Source: CAZYVA01 sp964650695
GTDB lineage: Bacteria; Bacillota; Clostridia; Lachnospirales; Lachnospiraceae
Direction of reading: 5' to 3'
Assembly: GCA_964650695.1 (NCBI GenBank)
Contig: CAZYVA010000043.1
Location: 1-15,811 of the forward strand
Length of the DNA: 15,811 nt
Below are positions 1 to 7,631 of the stretch, piece by piece (position 1 is the stretch's first letter; every line of letters begins with the position of its first letter). Position numbers and translations under genes: made by a program. The notes under the pieces are model-generated. The model made no database searches and had not been told where the DNA came from. It saw only the letters and a list, made by a program, of their open reading frames with translations.

Positions 1-1
1 C

Positions 2-70
2 GGCGCTGACGATACGGCGTTGCAGTTTAAGAAGGAAATTTTGGGGCAATTTCGGACTTATAAAAAATGA
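2..70 (+). CDS. C-terminal end of an unidentified protein (partial)
   Basis: An open frame enters from the left edge and runs 22 codons to a TGA at 68-70. The visible tail is polar and basic, ending in a Tyr-Lys-Lys. It is too short to assign to a family. It counts as a probable gene end because the frame is open from the edge, the codons resemble those of the neighbours (GCG, CAG, AAG), and an AT-rich stretch with a promoter follows at once. No terminator hairpin is visible between its stop and the tRNA promoter. Confidence 0.5.
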   Translation, partial: GADDTALQFKKEILGQFRTYKK

Positions 71-88
71 AAAAAGTTAAAAAAGGAC

Positions 89-116
89 TTGATTTTTTAG
101 AAATACTTGTTATAAT
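89..116 (+). promoter_or_regulatory. Promoter of the tRNA-Gln/tRNA-Pro unit
   Basis: A -35 box TTGATT (89-94) lies 16 bp before a perfect -10 box TATAAT (111-116) in very AT-rich DNA. The predicted transcript start, near 123, is 18 nt before the tRNA-Gln gene. The sequence TGTTC-GCT-GAACA (123-135) could form a small hairpin at the very 5' end of the precursor. Confidence 0.75.
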
Positions 117-140
117 AATACATGTTCGCTGAACACCTGA

Positions 141-211
141 TGCGGATTGGTGTAATGGCAGCACAGCAGACTCTGACTCTGTTAGTAGAGGTTCAAATCC
201 TCTATCCGTAG
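141..211 (+). tRNA. tRNA-Gln, anticodon CTG
   Basis: The cloverleaf can be folded by eye. The acceptor arm pairs TGCGGAT (141-147) with ATCCGTA (204-210), including one G-U pair. The anticodon arm pairs GCAGA (166-170) with TCTGT (178-182) around the loop CTCTGAC, giving anticodon CTG (173-175), which reads CAG. A GGTTCAAATCC T-loop region is present. The likely discriminator base is G211. No CCA follows, so the CCA end must be added after transcription and 3' maturation probably needs RNase Z. Confidence 0.95.
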
Positions 212-259
212 TACTTGACAAGGATGCCGGTGAGGAAACGGCTTTATCCGGCTTATCTT

Positions 260-333
<74 letters not shown>

Positions 334-348
334 TTTCCTGGGAAGCAT

Positions 349-386
349 CCCAAAACCTGCAGGATTGTAGGTTTTGGGATTTTTTA
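349..386 (+). terminator. Rho-independent terminator of the tRNA unit
   Basis: A perfect 10-bp stem, CCCAAAACCT (349-358) with AGGTTTTGGG (369-378), encloses a 10-nt loop and is followed by A and then six T (380-385). It lies 15 nt after tRNA-Pro and should end the tRNA transcript. Confidence 0.92.
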
Positions 387-397
387 TCTTACAGGAA

Positions 398-469
398 ATG
401 GCGCTGCTTGCGCCGGAAGGGAATTTCGGATGGAAGAAAGCGTTCGTGCGTCCGGTAAAGGAGAGGTAA
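398..469 (+). CDS. Possible 23-codon leader ORF ahead of ptsI
   Basis: An ATG at 398 opens a 23-codon frame that ends in TAA at 467-469, two bases before the ptsI ATG. Its last codons overlap the ptsI Shine-Dalgarno sequence, an arrangement that could couple translation. Against it, the AGGA at 393-396 sits only about one base from the ATG, too close for a normal ribosome binding site, and no start signal is otherwise visible. The 5' end also contains a GGCGC-TGCTT-GCGCC hairpin (400-414). I do not recognise the peptide; it may be chance. Confidence 0.15.
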   Translation: MALLAPEGNFGWKKAFVRPVKER

Positions 470-471
470 AA

Positions 472-2124
472 ATGAGACAGTTCAACGGGAAAAGTGTCTT
501 TGGCGGGACTGCCATTGGGAATCTGTACCTGTACCGTAGGAATGAACAGCGGGTTACAAGATGTAGGATCGAGGATCCAAAGATGGAGACGCGGCGCTTT
601 TTTGAGGCCAGGGATCGATCGGTGGAGCAGCTTAGGAGGCTGTATGGCAAGGCAAAGAAAGATGTCGGTGAGAAAAACGCGGCGGTTTTCGAGGTCCATC
701 AGATGATGCTGGAAGATGAGGTCTATCTGGACTTTGTCACGGATAGCATCCGCAGCCAGAAAGTAAACGCGGAGTATGCCGTGGCGGTGGCCGGGGACCA
801 TTTCTCTACCCTGTTTGCGGCGATGGACGACGAATATATGAAGGCCAGGGCTGCGGATGTGAAGGATATTTCGGAAAGGGTGATTTCCAACCTGCTGGGT
901 TCATCGGGCAGCTACATCCAGTTCGATGAGCCGGTGATTGTCCTGGCGGACGACCTGACGCCCAGTGAGACGGTGCGGATGGATAAGGAGAAAGTCCTGG
1001 CATTTGTGACGGTACACGGCTCCGTCCATTCCCATACGGCGATTTTGGCGTGTACGATGGGGATCCCCGCGTTGATAGGAACGGAGATGGAGTTGTCGCA
1101 GGATTTCAATGGGAAACTGGCGATCGTGGATGGAGACCGAGGCGTGCTGTATGTGGATCCGGATGAGACAACACTGGGCCGCATGCAGAAAATCCGTGAG
1201 GATGAAGAGGAACATAAGAAACTGCTTCTGGGGTTCAAGAATAAAGAAAGCGTCACCCTGGACCAGAAAAAGCTTCCGGTTTGCGCGAATATTGGCAATC
1301 TGAAGGAATTGGCCCTCGCTTTGCAGAATGGGGCAGAAGGGATCGGGCTGTTTAGGAGCGAATTTCTTTACCTGGAAAGCGGGACTTACCCAACAGAAAA
1401 AGAGCAATTCAACATCTATAAAACGGCAGCGGAGGCAATGGCGGGGAAACGTGTGGCCATACGGACGCTCGATATCGGGGCGGACAAGCAATGCGGTTAC
1501 TTCGGGCTGGATCAAGAAGAGAACCCGGCGTTGGGTTTCCGTGCGATCCGCATCTGCCTGGCAAGGACGGAAATTTTCAAAACGCAGCTTCGTGCGCTTT
1601 TCCGCGCCAGCGCCTTTGGGAAGATCGCCATCATGTACCCAATGATTACTTCTTTAAAGGAAGTCAAAAGGATCCAGGAGATCGTTGCCGAGGTGAGGCA
1701 GGATCTGGCAAAAAAGGGGATCCCTTTCGGGGAAGTGGAGCAAGGCATCATGATCGAGACCCCCGCTGCGGCAGTCATCAGTGATGACCTTGCAAGGGAA
1801 GTGGATTTCTTCAGCATCGGGACGAATGACCTGACCCAGTACCTTCTGGCCATCGACCGTCAGAACCCAAAGCTGGATGATTTCTATGACGCGCACCATC
1901 CGGCGGTGCTGCGGACGATCCAGACCGTGGTGGATAATGCCCATAAAGCAGGGATCTGGTGCGGCATTTGCGGGGAGCTGGGTGCAGATATGGATTTAAC
2001 GGAATGGTTTGTGAAGCTGGGTGTCGATGAATTGTCTGTTTCACCGGGACGCATCCTGCCAATCCGTAAGCTCATACGGGGGATGGATACAGGTATATAT
2101 GGACAGAAAAGCAGTGGAAAATGA
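472..2124 (+). CDS. ptsI: PTS enzyme I (phosphoenolpyruvate-protein phosphotransferase)
   Basis: Cytosolic enzyme I takes the phosphoryl group from PEP and passes it to HPr, starting the PTS sugar-uptake cascade. The start at 472 is preferred over an in-frame ATG at 430 because GGAGAGG (460-466) lies 5 nt upstream; this gives 550 aa, close to the family norm of about 570. The N-terminal helical/phosphohistidine region covers roughly residues 1-240, with the expected phospho-His at H188 inside SHTAIL. The C-terminal PEP-binding barrel has RTLDIGADK, the SIGTNDLTQYLLAIDR signature and the active-site Cys C500 in GICGEL. The residues around H188 differ from the usual signature: Cys replaces Arg six residues after the His. 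No HPr gene adjoins it. The stop lies 4 nt before the probable start of the exporter gene. Confidence 0.95.
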   Translation: MRQFNGKSVFGGTAIGNLYLYRRNEQRVTRCRIEDPKMETRRFFEARDRSVEQLRRLYGKAKKDVGEKNAAVFEVHQMMLEDEVYLDFVTDSIRSQKVNAEYAVAVAGDHFSTLFAAMDDEYMKARAADVKDISERVISNLLGSSGSYIQFDEPVIVLADDLTPSETVRMDKEKVLAFVTVHGSVHSHTAILACTMGIPALIGTEMELSQDFNGKLAIVDGDRGVLYVDPDETTLGRMQKIREDEEEHKKLLLGFKNKESVTLDQKKLPVCANIGNLKELALALQNGAEGIGLFRSEFLYLESGTYPTEKEQFNIYKTAAEAMAGKRVAIRTLDIGADKQCGYFGLDQEENPALGFRAIRICLARTEIFKTQLRALFRASAFGKIAIMYPMITSLKEVKRIQEIVAEVRQDLAKKGIPFGEVEQGIMIETPAAAVISDDLAREVDFFSIGTNDLTQYLLAIDRQNPKLDDFYDAHHPAVLRTIQTVVDNAHKAGIWCGICGELGADMDLTEWFVKLGVDELSVSPGRILPIRKLIRGMDTGIYGQKSSGK

Positions 2125-2128
2125 AAAA

Positions 2129-3499
2129 ATGGACGGGAACAAAAAAGACAACCCTTTGGCGACGGAACGGGTCAGCGTTGTGATTGCGCGGTTTGCCATC
2201 CCGGCGATCATCAGTATGCTGGTTAGCTCCCTTTACAATATTGTGGACCAGATTTTTATCGGGCAGGGCGTGGGCATGTTAGGGAATGCGGCGACAAACG
2301 TCGCGTTTCCGGTGACGATCGTCTGTACGGCTGCCGCGCTTCTTCTGGGAATCGGGAGCGCGTCGAATTTCAATCTGGCATCCGGGGCGGGACACACGCA
2401 GAGAGGGACGCAGATTGCAGGGACGGGCCTGGCAATGCTTGTCCTGTGCGGCCTGGCTATCTCGGCGGTTACTCTTTTGTTTTTAAATCCGCTGCTGCAA
2501 ATCTTTGGGGTGACAAAGGAAGTGCTGCCTTATGCGAGGGACTATCTTGGCATCACTGCGTATGGCATCCCATTTCTGGTACTGACTACAGGCGGCAACC
2601 ATCTGATACGGGCGGACCGAAGCCCGGCATATTCGATGGTCTGTATGCTGACAGGGGCGATCCTCAATACGATCCTGGATCCGTTGTTCATCTTTGTTTT
2701 TCACTGGGGGATCCAGGGCGCGGCTGCGGCTACCGTAGTGGGGCAGTTCATCTCCGGCCTGTTTGTCATTTATTATTTCTGGCGGAAAAAACGTATGCCG
2801 CTTCGCCTGTCTTATCTGCGGCCGAGGGCGGCGTATTTCAAGGCGGTTGTTTCGCTGGGGATGGCCTCCTGTGTCAACCAGATCGCGATGGCCATCGTCC
2901 AGATCGCGATGAACAATACGCTCCGCCATTATGGGGCAGGCTCCGTTTATGGGGCGGAAGTCCCGCTGGCGTGCGTGGGCGTGGTTTCCAAGGTCAATAT
3001 GGTCTTTATGGCCATCTGTATCGGGACGTCCCAGGGATGCCAGCCGCTCTGGAGTTACAATTACGGGGCGAAAAATTACGGGCGGGTAAGGGAGACTTTC
3101 CGCAAGGCTTTTCAAGTGTCGCTGGCTGTAGGCGTGGTATTTTTCCTGTGTTTCCAGATCTTCCCCAGGCGGATTGTCAGCATTTTCGGGACAGGGACGG
3201 AAACCTATTTCCAGTTCGCCATCCGGTATTTCCGGATTTTCATGTTTTTTACTTTTGCAAACGGGCTGCAGCCGATGTGTTCCGGCTTTTTTACGTCCAT
3301 TGGGAAAGCCAGGCTTGGAATCGTGGTGTCCCTGACGAGGCAAGGAGTGTTTTTGTTGCCGTTGATCCTGATCTTCCCATTATTTATGGGGATTGAGGGC
3401 GTGATGTACGCAGGACCGATCGCGGACTTTGCGGCGGCGGTGGTGGCGCTGGGTTTTGCGGCGAGGGAGCTGCGGCGGATGAAGGAGGAACGGGCATGA
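2129..3499 (+). CDS. MATE-family multidrug/metabolite exporter
   Basis: The product is a 456-aa, very hydrophobic protein with about 12 likely membrane segments in two halves, as in the MATE family of cation-coupled exporters in the cytoplasmic membrane. The N-terminus has the family pattern NPLATERV, then PAIISMLVSSLYNIVDQIFIG, the typical first helix. A polar loop with Arg/Lys divides the halves near residues 215-240. Substrate cannot be told from sequence. The frame is also open upstream (ATG at 2099 and earlier), but 2129 fits family N-termini and lies just after the ptsI stop; its ribosome binding site is weak (GTGGA), so translation is probably coupled to ptsI. The 3' end overlaps thyA by 4 nt (ATGA). 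Confidence 0.88.
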   Translation: MDGNKKDNPLATERVSVVIARFAIPAIISMLVSSLYNIVDQIFIGQGVGMLGNAATNVAFPVTIVCTAAALLLGIGSASNFNLASGAGHTQRGTQIAGTGLAMLVLCGLAISAVTLLFLNPLLQIFGVTKEVLPYARDYLGITAYGIPFLVLTTGGNHLIRADRSPAYSMVCMLTGAILNTILDPLFIFVFHWGIQGAAAATVVGQFISGLFVIYYFWRKKRMPLRLSYLRPRAAYFKAVVSLGMASCVNQIAMAIVQIAMNNTLRHYGAGSVYGAEVPLACVGVVSKVNMVFMAICIGTSQGCQPLWSYNYGAKNYGRVRETFRKAFQVSLAVGVVFFLCFQIFPRRIVSIFGTGTETYFQFAIRYFRIFMFFTFANGLQPMCSGFFTSIGKARLGIVVSLTRQGVFLLPLILIFPLFMGIEGVMYAGPIADFAAAVVALGFAARELRRMKEERA

Positions 3500-4344
3500 G
3501 CTATGCGGATACAGTATTTATCGGGATGTGCAAGGATATTTTAACCCATGGTACGGACACGAAAGGCGAGGAAGTGCGCCCGAGGTGGGAGGACGGGACC
3601 CCGGCCTATACCATTAAAAAGTTTGGGGTAGTCAACCGCTACAACCTGGCGGAGGAATTCCCGGCTTTGACGCTTCGGCGGACGGCAATCAAAAGCTGTA
3701 CCGATGAGCTTCTCTGGATCTGGCAGAAGAAATCCAACAATGTCCATGATTTAGGCAGCCATATCTGGGATAGCTGGGCAGATGAAAACGGGTCGATCGG
3801 AAAAGCCTACGGATATCAGATGCAGGTCAGGCACCGATACCCGGAGGGGATGTTTGACCAGGTGGACCGGGTCATTTATGATTTGAAACACCATCCTTAC
3901 AGCCGCAGGATCATGACGAATCTCTATGTGCATCAGGATTTGTCTGAGATGAGGCTGTACCCTTGCGCTTACAGCATGACGTTTAACGTGACCAAACAAG
4001 CGGGGCATGGCAGATTGGTTTTGAACGGGATCTTGAACCAGCGTTCCAACGATGTGCTGACGGCCAACAACTGGAACGTCTGCCAGTACGCGGTCCTGAT
4101 GCATATGATGGCGCAGGTCTGCGGGATGGATGTAGGCGAGCTTGTCCATGTGATCGCGGACGCGCATATCTATGACCGGCATGTGCCGATGATTGAGGAT
4201 CTGATTTGCCGTGAGCCTTATCCCGCGCCGAAGTTCTGGCTGAACCCGGAAATCCGGGATTTCTATGCATTTACGCCGGAGGATGTGAAGCTTCTGGATT
4301 ACCGGACCCATGAGCAGATCCGGGACATCCCGGTGGCGGTGTAA
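3496..4344 (+). CDS. thyA: Thymidylate synthase ThyA
   Basis: ThyA methylates dUMP to dTMP using 5,10-methylene-THF and releases DHF; it is a cytosolic dimer. The protein has 282 aa. The catalytic Cys is C157 in LYPCAYSM, followed by QRSND (R183, D186), the dUMP-contacting Asn N194 in NNWN, and DAHIY with H224 and Y226. The C-terminus ends IPVAV, the usual mobile ThyA tail. Retention of Asn at N194 argues for dUMP rather than dCMP as substrate. The active-site context differs from the common PPCH and PFN motifs; I believe, from memory, that this is a clostridial subfamily. The start has GGAGG 7 nt upstream and overlaps the exporter stop. folA follows 26 nt later. Confidence 0.95.
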   Translation: MSYADTVFIGMCKDILTHGTDTKGEEVRPRWEDGTPAYTIKKFGVVNRYNLAEEFPALTLRRTAIKSCTDELLWIWQKKSNNVHDLGSHIWDSWADENGSIGKAYGYQMQVRHRYPEGMFDQVDRVIYDLKHHPYSRRIMTNLYVHQDLSEMRLYPCAYSMTFNVTKQAGHGRLVLNGILNQRSNDVLTANNWNVCQYAVLMHMMAQVCGMDVGELVHVIADAHIYDRHVPMIEDLICREPYPAPKFWLNPEIRDFYAFTPEDVKLLDYRTHEQIRDIPVAV

Positions 4345-4370
4345 GGGTGGCTAAAAGAGGGGGGATATAC

Positions 4371-4904
4371 ATGAATCTGATAGTGGCCGTGGATAAAAAC
4401 TGGGCCATCGGCCTTGGCAACAAGCTTCTCACGAGAATCCCGCAGGATATGAAATATTTCCGCGAGGCGACGAAGGGAAAGGTGGTTGTGATGGGGAGGA
4501 AGACCCTGGAAAGCTTTCCGGATGGGCAGCCGCTGAAAAACAGGGTCAACATGGTGTTGACTTCTAACAGGCAGTACCGGGCGGAAGGGGCGGCGCTGGC
4601 GCATTCCGTGGAGGAACTGCAGGAAGCATTGAAAGCCTATGACACGGCGGATATCTATGTCATAGGAGGGGGGAGCATCTACCATCAGATGCTTCCTTAC
4701 TGTGATACGGCGTATGTGACGAAAATCGATTACGCGTATCAGGCGGATACGTATTTCCCGGATCTGGACAAGGATCCAGGATGGGAGATGACGAAAATCA
4801 GCGAGGAGCAGACATACTTTGACCTGGCATATGCATTTACCGTTTATGAGAGGGTAGGCCGGTACAGCCCCCACCGCCATGGAAGCAACGCTGTACGGGC
4901 ATAG
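4371..4904 (+). CDS. folA: Dihydrofolate reductase
   Basis: The enzyme reduces DHF to THF with NADPH, regenerating the folate that ThyA oxidises. The ATG at 4371 is chosen over an in-frame GTG at 4347 because an AGAGGGGGG sequence lies directly upstream and the product then begins MNLIVAVDKN, as is usual for DHFR. Visible motifs are NWAIG (10-14), the substrate-binding acid D26 in IPQDMKYF, VVVMGRKTLESFP with the NADPH-binding GRKT at 42-45, and YVIGGGSIY near residue 100. At 177 aa it is slightly long: after the conserved AFTVYER end it carries about 15 extra residues rich in Arg, His and Ser. No terminator separates it from the next gene. Confidence 0.95.
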   Translation: MNLIVAVDKNWAIGLGNKLLTRIPQDMKYFREATKGKVVVMGRKTLESFPDGQPLKNRVNMVLTSNRQYRAEGAALAHSVEELQEALKAYDTADIYVIGGGSIYHQMLPYCDTAYVTKIDYAYQADTYFPDLDKDPGWEMTKISEEQTYFDLAYAFTVYERVGRYSPHRHGSNAVRA

Positions 4905-4987
4905 AACATTGCGGAGAGTTTCAGAGACGGCATGGAGGCGGGGAAAGGAACGGCGTGTTGAGCAAATCGCAGAAAGGGCAATGCGGC

Positions 4988-6262
4988 ATGAGGATTTTAA
5001 GTATTTCCGCACAGAAACCAGGCAGCACCGGGAGCGGGGTGTTTCTGATGGAATTGGTGAGGTCATTGGGGAAAAAGGGGCATGTGCAGGCGGTAGCTGC
5101 CGGTGTGTATGCGGATGATCCGTCCGAGTGGGAGAAGGACGTCCGGTTTTATCCGGTGTACTTCCAGGAACACCCGGAAATACGGGAGGCCCAGGATATA
5201 CAGGGGCATCCGGATATCCCGTATCCGATTGCCGGGATGTCTGATGAGATGCCGTACCGCAGTACGAGATACTGTGATTTTACGCCGCGGATGACGGAGC
5301 AGTTCCGGGAAGGGTTCCTGTGCGTGATTGACCGTGCCATAAAAGAATTTCAGCCGGATCTGATCTTATGCCATCATCTCTATCTTCTGACAGCCATTGT
5401 CCGCGAGGCATACCCAAAGCACCGGATTTTTGGCTTCTGCCATAATACGGATCTCCGCCAGATGGAGAAGAACCCCCTGGAACGTGGCTTTATGAAAAGG
5501 ATGATCCCAAAGCTGGACCGGGTTTTTGCCCTCCACGACGCGCAGAAGGAACGGATTGAAAAGATGTTTTCCATTCCCGGCGAAAAGATCAGGGTGACTG
5601 GCATGGGGTATAACAGCGAGATCTTCCGGAAACTGCCGGAGGAAACGGAACATACAAAGCATAGAGGACAAGGAAAACGCGCCGGCGTGCCGGCGAAACT
5701 CATCTATGCCGGGAAAATCGCTGAGAAAAAGGGCGTCATAAGCCTGATGCGTGCGTTAAGGCTCCTGCCATTTAAGGCAGGGGCATTGGAGGTCTATCTT
5801 GCCGGAGGGGCGGGAAACAGGCAAGAATATGAGGCCATACGGGGGCTGGCAGAAAAAAGCCCCTATCCGGTCCATTTCCTTGGGAAACTGAGCCAGCAGG
5901 AACTGGCGGGCTATTATCGTCATTGCCAGGTATTTGTACTGCCATCTTTTTATGAAGGACTCCCGCTTACTGTGATCGAAGCGCTTGCATGTGGATGCCG
6001 GGTTGTCATGACGGACCTGCCGGGGATCCGGGATTGGATTTTGGCGCATGCGCCGGGGGCGGACATCATTTATGTGGAGCCGCCGCAGATCGCCCATACG
6101 GATGAGGCTGCCGCGGAATCGCTTCCGGCGTTTGAAAGGAGGCTTGCGGAGGCGGTTGCGGAGAGCGTCCGGAAAAAGGAAACAAGGCCGGTGGATACGA
6201 GCAGGATCTCGTGGGACGGGCTGGCAGATCAGGTACTTGATGGGATTGCGTTTCTCTCTTGA
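4988..6262 (+). CDS. GT-B glycosyltransferase (family 4 type)
   Basis: The product is a predicted cytosolic or membrane-peripheral sugar transferase using a nucleotide-activated donor. The N-terminal half starts MRILSISAQKPGSTGSG, a glycine-rich loop typical of GT-B enzymes. The C-terminal donor domain has LIYAGKIAEKKG and the E-x7-E motif in FYEGLPLTVIEALACG (E323, E331), with retaining chemistry expected. No signal peptide or membrane helix is evident, and the acceptor cannot be deduced. The start is uncertain: ATG 4988 matches family N-termini and has AAAGGG 9 nt upstream, while an in-frame GTG at 4955 with AAAGGA would add 11 residues. It is the last gene of the ptsI run; its stop codon lies inside the -35 box of the hisS promoter. 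Confidence 0.85.
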   Translation: MRILSISAQKPGSTGSGVFLMELVRSLGKKGHVQAVAAGVYADDPSEWEKDVRFYPVYFQEHPEIREAQDIQGHPDIPYPIAGMSDEMPYRSTRYCDFTPRMTEQFREGFLCVIDRAIKEFQPDLILCHHLYLLTAIVREAYPKHRIFGFCHNTDLRQMEKNPLERGFMKRMIPKLDRVFALHDAQKERIEKMFSIPGEKIRVTGMGYNSEIFRKLPEETEHTKHRGQGKRAGVPAKLIYAGKIAEKKGVISLMRALRLLPFKAGALEVYLAGGAGNRQEYEAIRGLAEKSPYPVHFLGKLSQQELAGYYRHCQVFVLPSFYEGLPLTVIEALACGCRVVMTDLPGIRDWILAHAPGADIIYVEPPQIAHTDEAAAESLPAFERRLAEAVAESVRKKETRPVDTSRISWDGLADQVLDGIAFLS

Positions 6263-6287
6263 CATTTCCGCATGACAAAAATATAAT
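6259..6287 (+). promoter_or_regulatory. Consensus promoter of hisS-aspS
   Basis: TTGACA (6259-6264), a spacer of exactly 17 bp and TATAAT (6282-6287) make a perfect sigma-70/SigA consensus. The predicted start is near 6294, leaving a leader of about 67 nt. That leader is too short for a T-box and has no T-box-like GGTGG element, although T-boxes often regulate synthetase genes in Firmicutes. The -35 box includes the TGA stop of the glycosyltransferase. Confidence 0.93.
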
Positions 6288-6303
6288 GGCGAAAACAGGA
6301 AGG

Positions 6304-6338
6304 CCAAGGGCTGATGGAGCTTGCGGGCAGCCCTTTGG
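6304..6338 (+). promoter_or_regulatory. Hairpin in the hisS leader
   Basis: CCAAGGGCT (6304-6312) can pair with AGCCCTTTGG (6329-6338), with one bulged T, around a 16-nt loop. It is followed by the hisS ribosome binding site (AAAGGAG) and not by a T run, so it is not a terminator. It could stabilise the mRNA end or affect initiation; no regulator is implied. Confidence 0.35.
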
Positions 6339-6360
6339 AGCAGGAAAAAGGAGACAGGAT

Positions 6361-7617
6361 ATGGCGTTAAAGAAAAAACCGGTTACCGGGATGAAGGATA
6401 TCATGCCTGGGGAAATGGAAATCCGGGATTATGTGATTCATCTTGTGAAGGAAACTTACAAAAGCTACGGGTTTGTATCGATGGAAACCCCTTGCGTGGA
6501 GCATATAGAGAACCTGTGCAGCAAGCAGGGCGGCGACAACGAGAAACTGATTTTCAAGCTTTTGAAACGGGGGGAGAAGCTGAAGCTTTCCGAAGCAGAG
6601 TCAGAGCGCGATCTGGTGGACGGCGGGCTCCGGTATGACCTGACGGTTCCGCTTGCCAGATATTACGCAGACCATGCCAATGAGCTGCCAGCCCCGTTCA
6701 AAGCTTTGCAGATCGGGAATGTCTGGCGGGCGGACCGGCCGCAGAAAGGGCGGTTCCGCCAGTTCATGCAGTGCGATATCGATATTTTAGGGGAGGCTTC
6801 CAACCTGGCGGAGATCGAACTGATCCTGGCGACGACAGCCATGCTTGGGAAGCTGGGCTTTTGTCATTTCACCGTCCACATCAATGACAGGAATTTTTTG
6901 AAAGCGATGGCCTCTTACAGCGGTTTCCGGGAGGAAGATTATGATGAAGTATTCATTGTTTTAGATAAAATGGATAAAATCGGGCCGGAAGGTGTGGCGG
7001 CCCAGTTGAAGGGCCTGGGCTATGAAAATGAGAATGTGGAAACCTATCTGGATCTGTTTGCGAGGACAGCCCCGGATATCTCTGGCATCCGCTATTTGAA
7101 GGAACGCCTGGGTACGCATCTGGACGCGGGAACAGCGAATGGGATGGAACGGATGATCTCCTGCGTGGAGGCGGCGAAGGAATGTGAATTTACGGTACAG
7201 TTTGACCCGACATTGGTGCGGGGGCAGTCTTATTATACCGGGACGATTTTCGAGGTGACGGTGGATGCGTATGGCGGATCGGTCGCCGGGGGCGGGCGCT
7301 ATGACCGGATGATCGGAAGATTTACCGGGCAGGACACGCCTGCCTGTGGGTTTTCGATCGGATTTGAACGGATCATCCTGCTGCTTTTGGAAAAAGGCTG
7401 GAAGGTTCCGGAAAAAGCGGAAAAAAAGGCGTATCTTCTGGAGAAAAGGCTTCCGGACGAGGCGATGCTCCGGGTGCTTTCCATGGCAAAGGCTGACCGT
7501 AGGGCAGGCAAGCAGGTATTGATTGTGAATAGGAAGAAAAACAGCAAATTCCAGAAAGAGCAGTTAGCAAAAGAGGGGTACACGGAAATCGTGGATTGTT
7601 ATGCGGATTCCGTTTAG
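6361..7617 (+). CDS. hisS: Histidyl-tRNA synthetase
   Basis: This class II synthetase charges tRNA-His with histidine in the cytosol. The ATG at 6361 follows AAAGGAG by 7 nt and starts the protein at the conserved GMKDIMPGEM region. The 418-aa product has RYDLTVPLAR (91-100), motif 2 WRADRPQKGRFRQ (122-134), the histidine-binding VRGQSYYTG (286-294) and motif 3 GFSIGFERI (330-338). VRGxxYYTG supports a true synthetase over the HisZ paralogue. The region after the catalytic core is only about 67 residues, shorter than the roughly 90-100 of the usual anticodon-binding domain, and lacks the typical final strand-helix segment. aspS follows after 14 nt. Confidence 0.94.
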   Translation: MALKKKPVTGMKDIMPGEMEIRDYVIHLVKETYKSYGFVSMETPCVEHIENLCSKQGGDNEKLIFKLLKRGEKLKLSEAESERDLVDGGLRYDLTVPLARYYADHANELPAPFKALQIGNVWRADRPQKGRFRQFMQCDIDILGEASNLAEIELILATTAMLGKLGFCHFTVHINDRNFLKAMASYSGFREEDYDEVFIVLDKMDKIGPEGVAAQLKGLGYENENVETYLDLFARTAPDISGIRYLKERLGTHLDAGTANGMERMISCVEAAKECEFTVQFDPTLVRGQSYYTGTIFEVTVDAYGGSVAGGGRYDRMIGRFTGQDTPACGFSIGFERIILLLLEKGWKVPEKAEKKAYLLEKRLPDEAMLRVLSMAKADRRAGKQVLIVNRKKNSKFQKEQLAKEGYTEIVDCYADSV

Positions 7618-7631
7618 AACAGGAGGGAAAA

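Noticed and set aside
2446..3396. A 316-codon open frame overlapping the MATE exporter on the + strand, and a 286-codon frame on the opposite strand
   Set aside because: Both are shadows of a GC-biased gene: the exporter frame has clear membrane helices and family motifs, while these encode low-complexity Gly/Arg/Pro-rich products with no ribosome binding site.
4879..5118. A 79-codon frame bridging folA and the glycosyltransferase
   Set aside because: It overlaps both genes in another frame and has no homologous look or good ribosome binding site.
6288..6360. T-box riboswitch before hisS
   Set aside because: The leader is about 67 nt, without a specifier loop, T-box sequence or terminator; only one imperfect hairpin is present.
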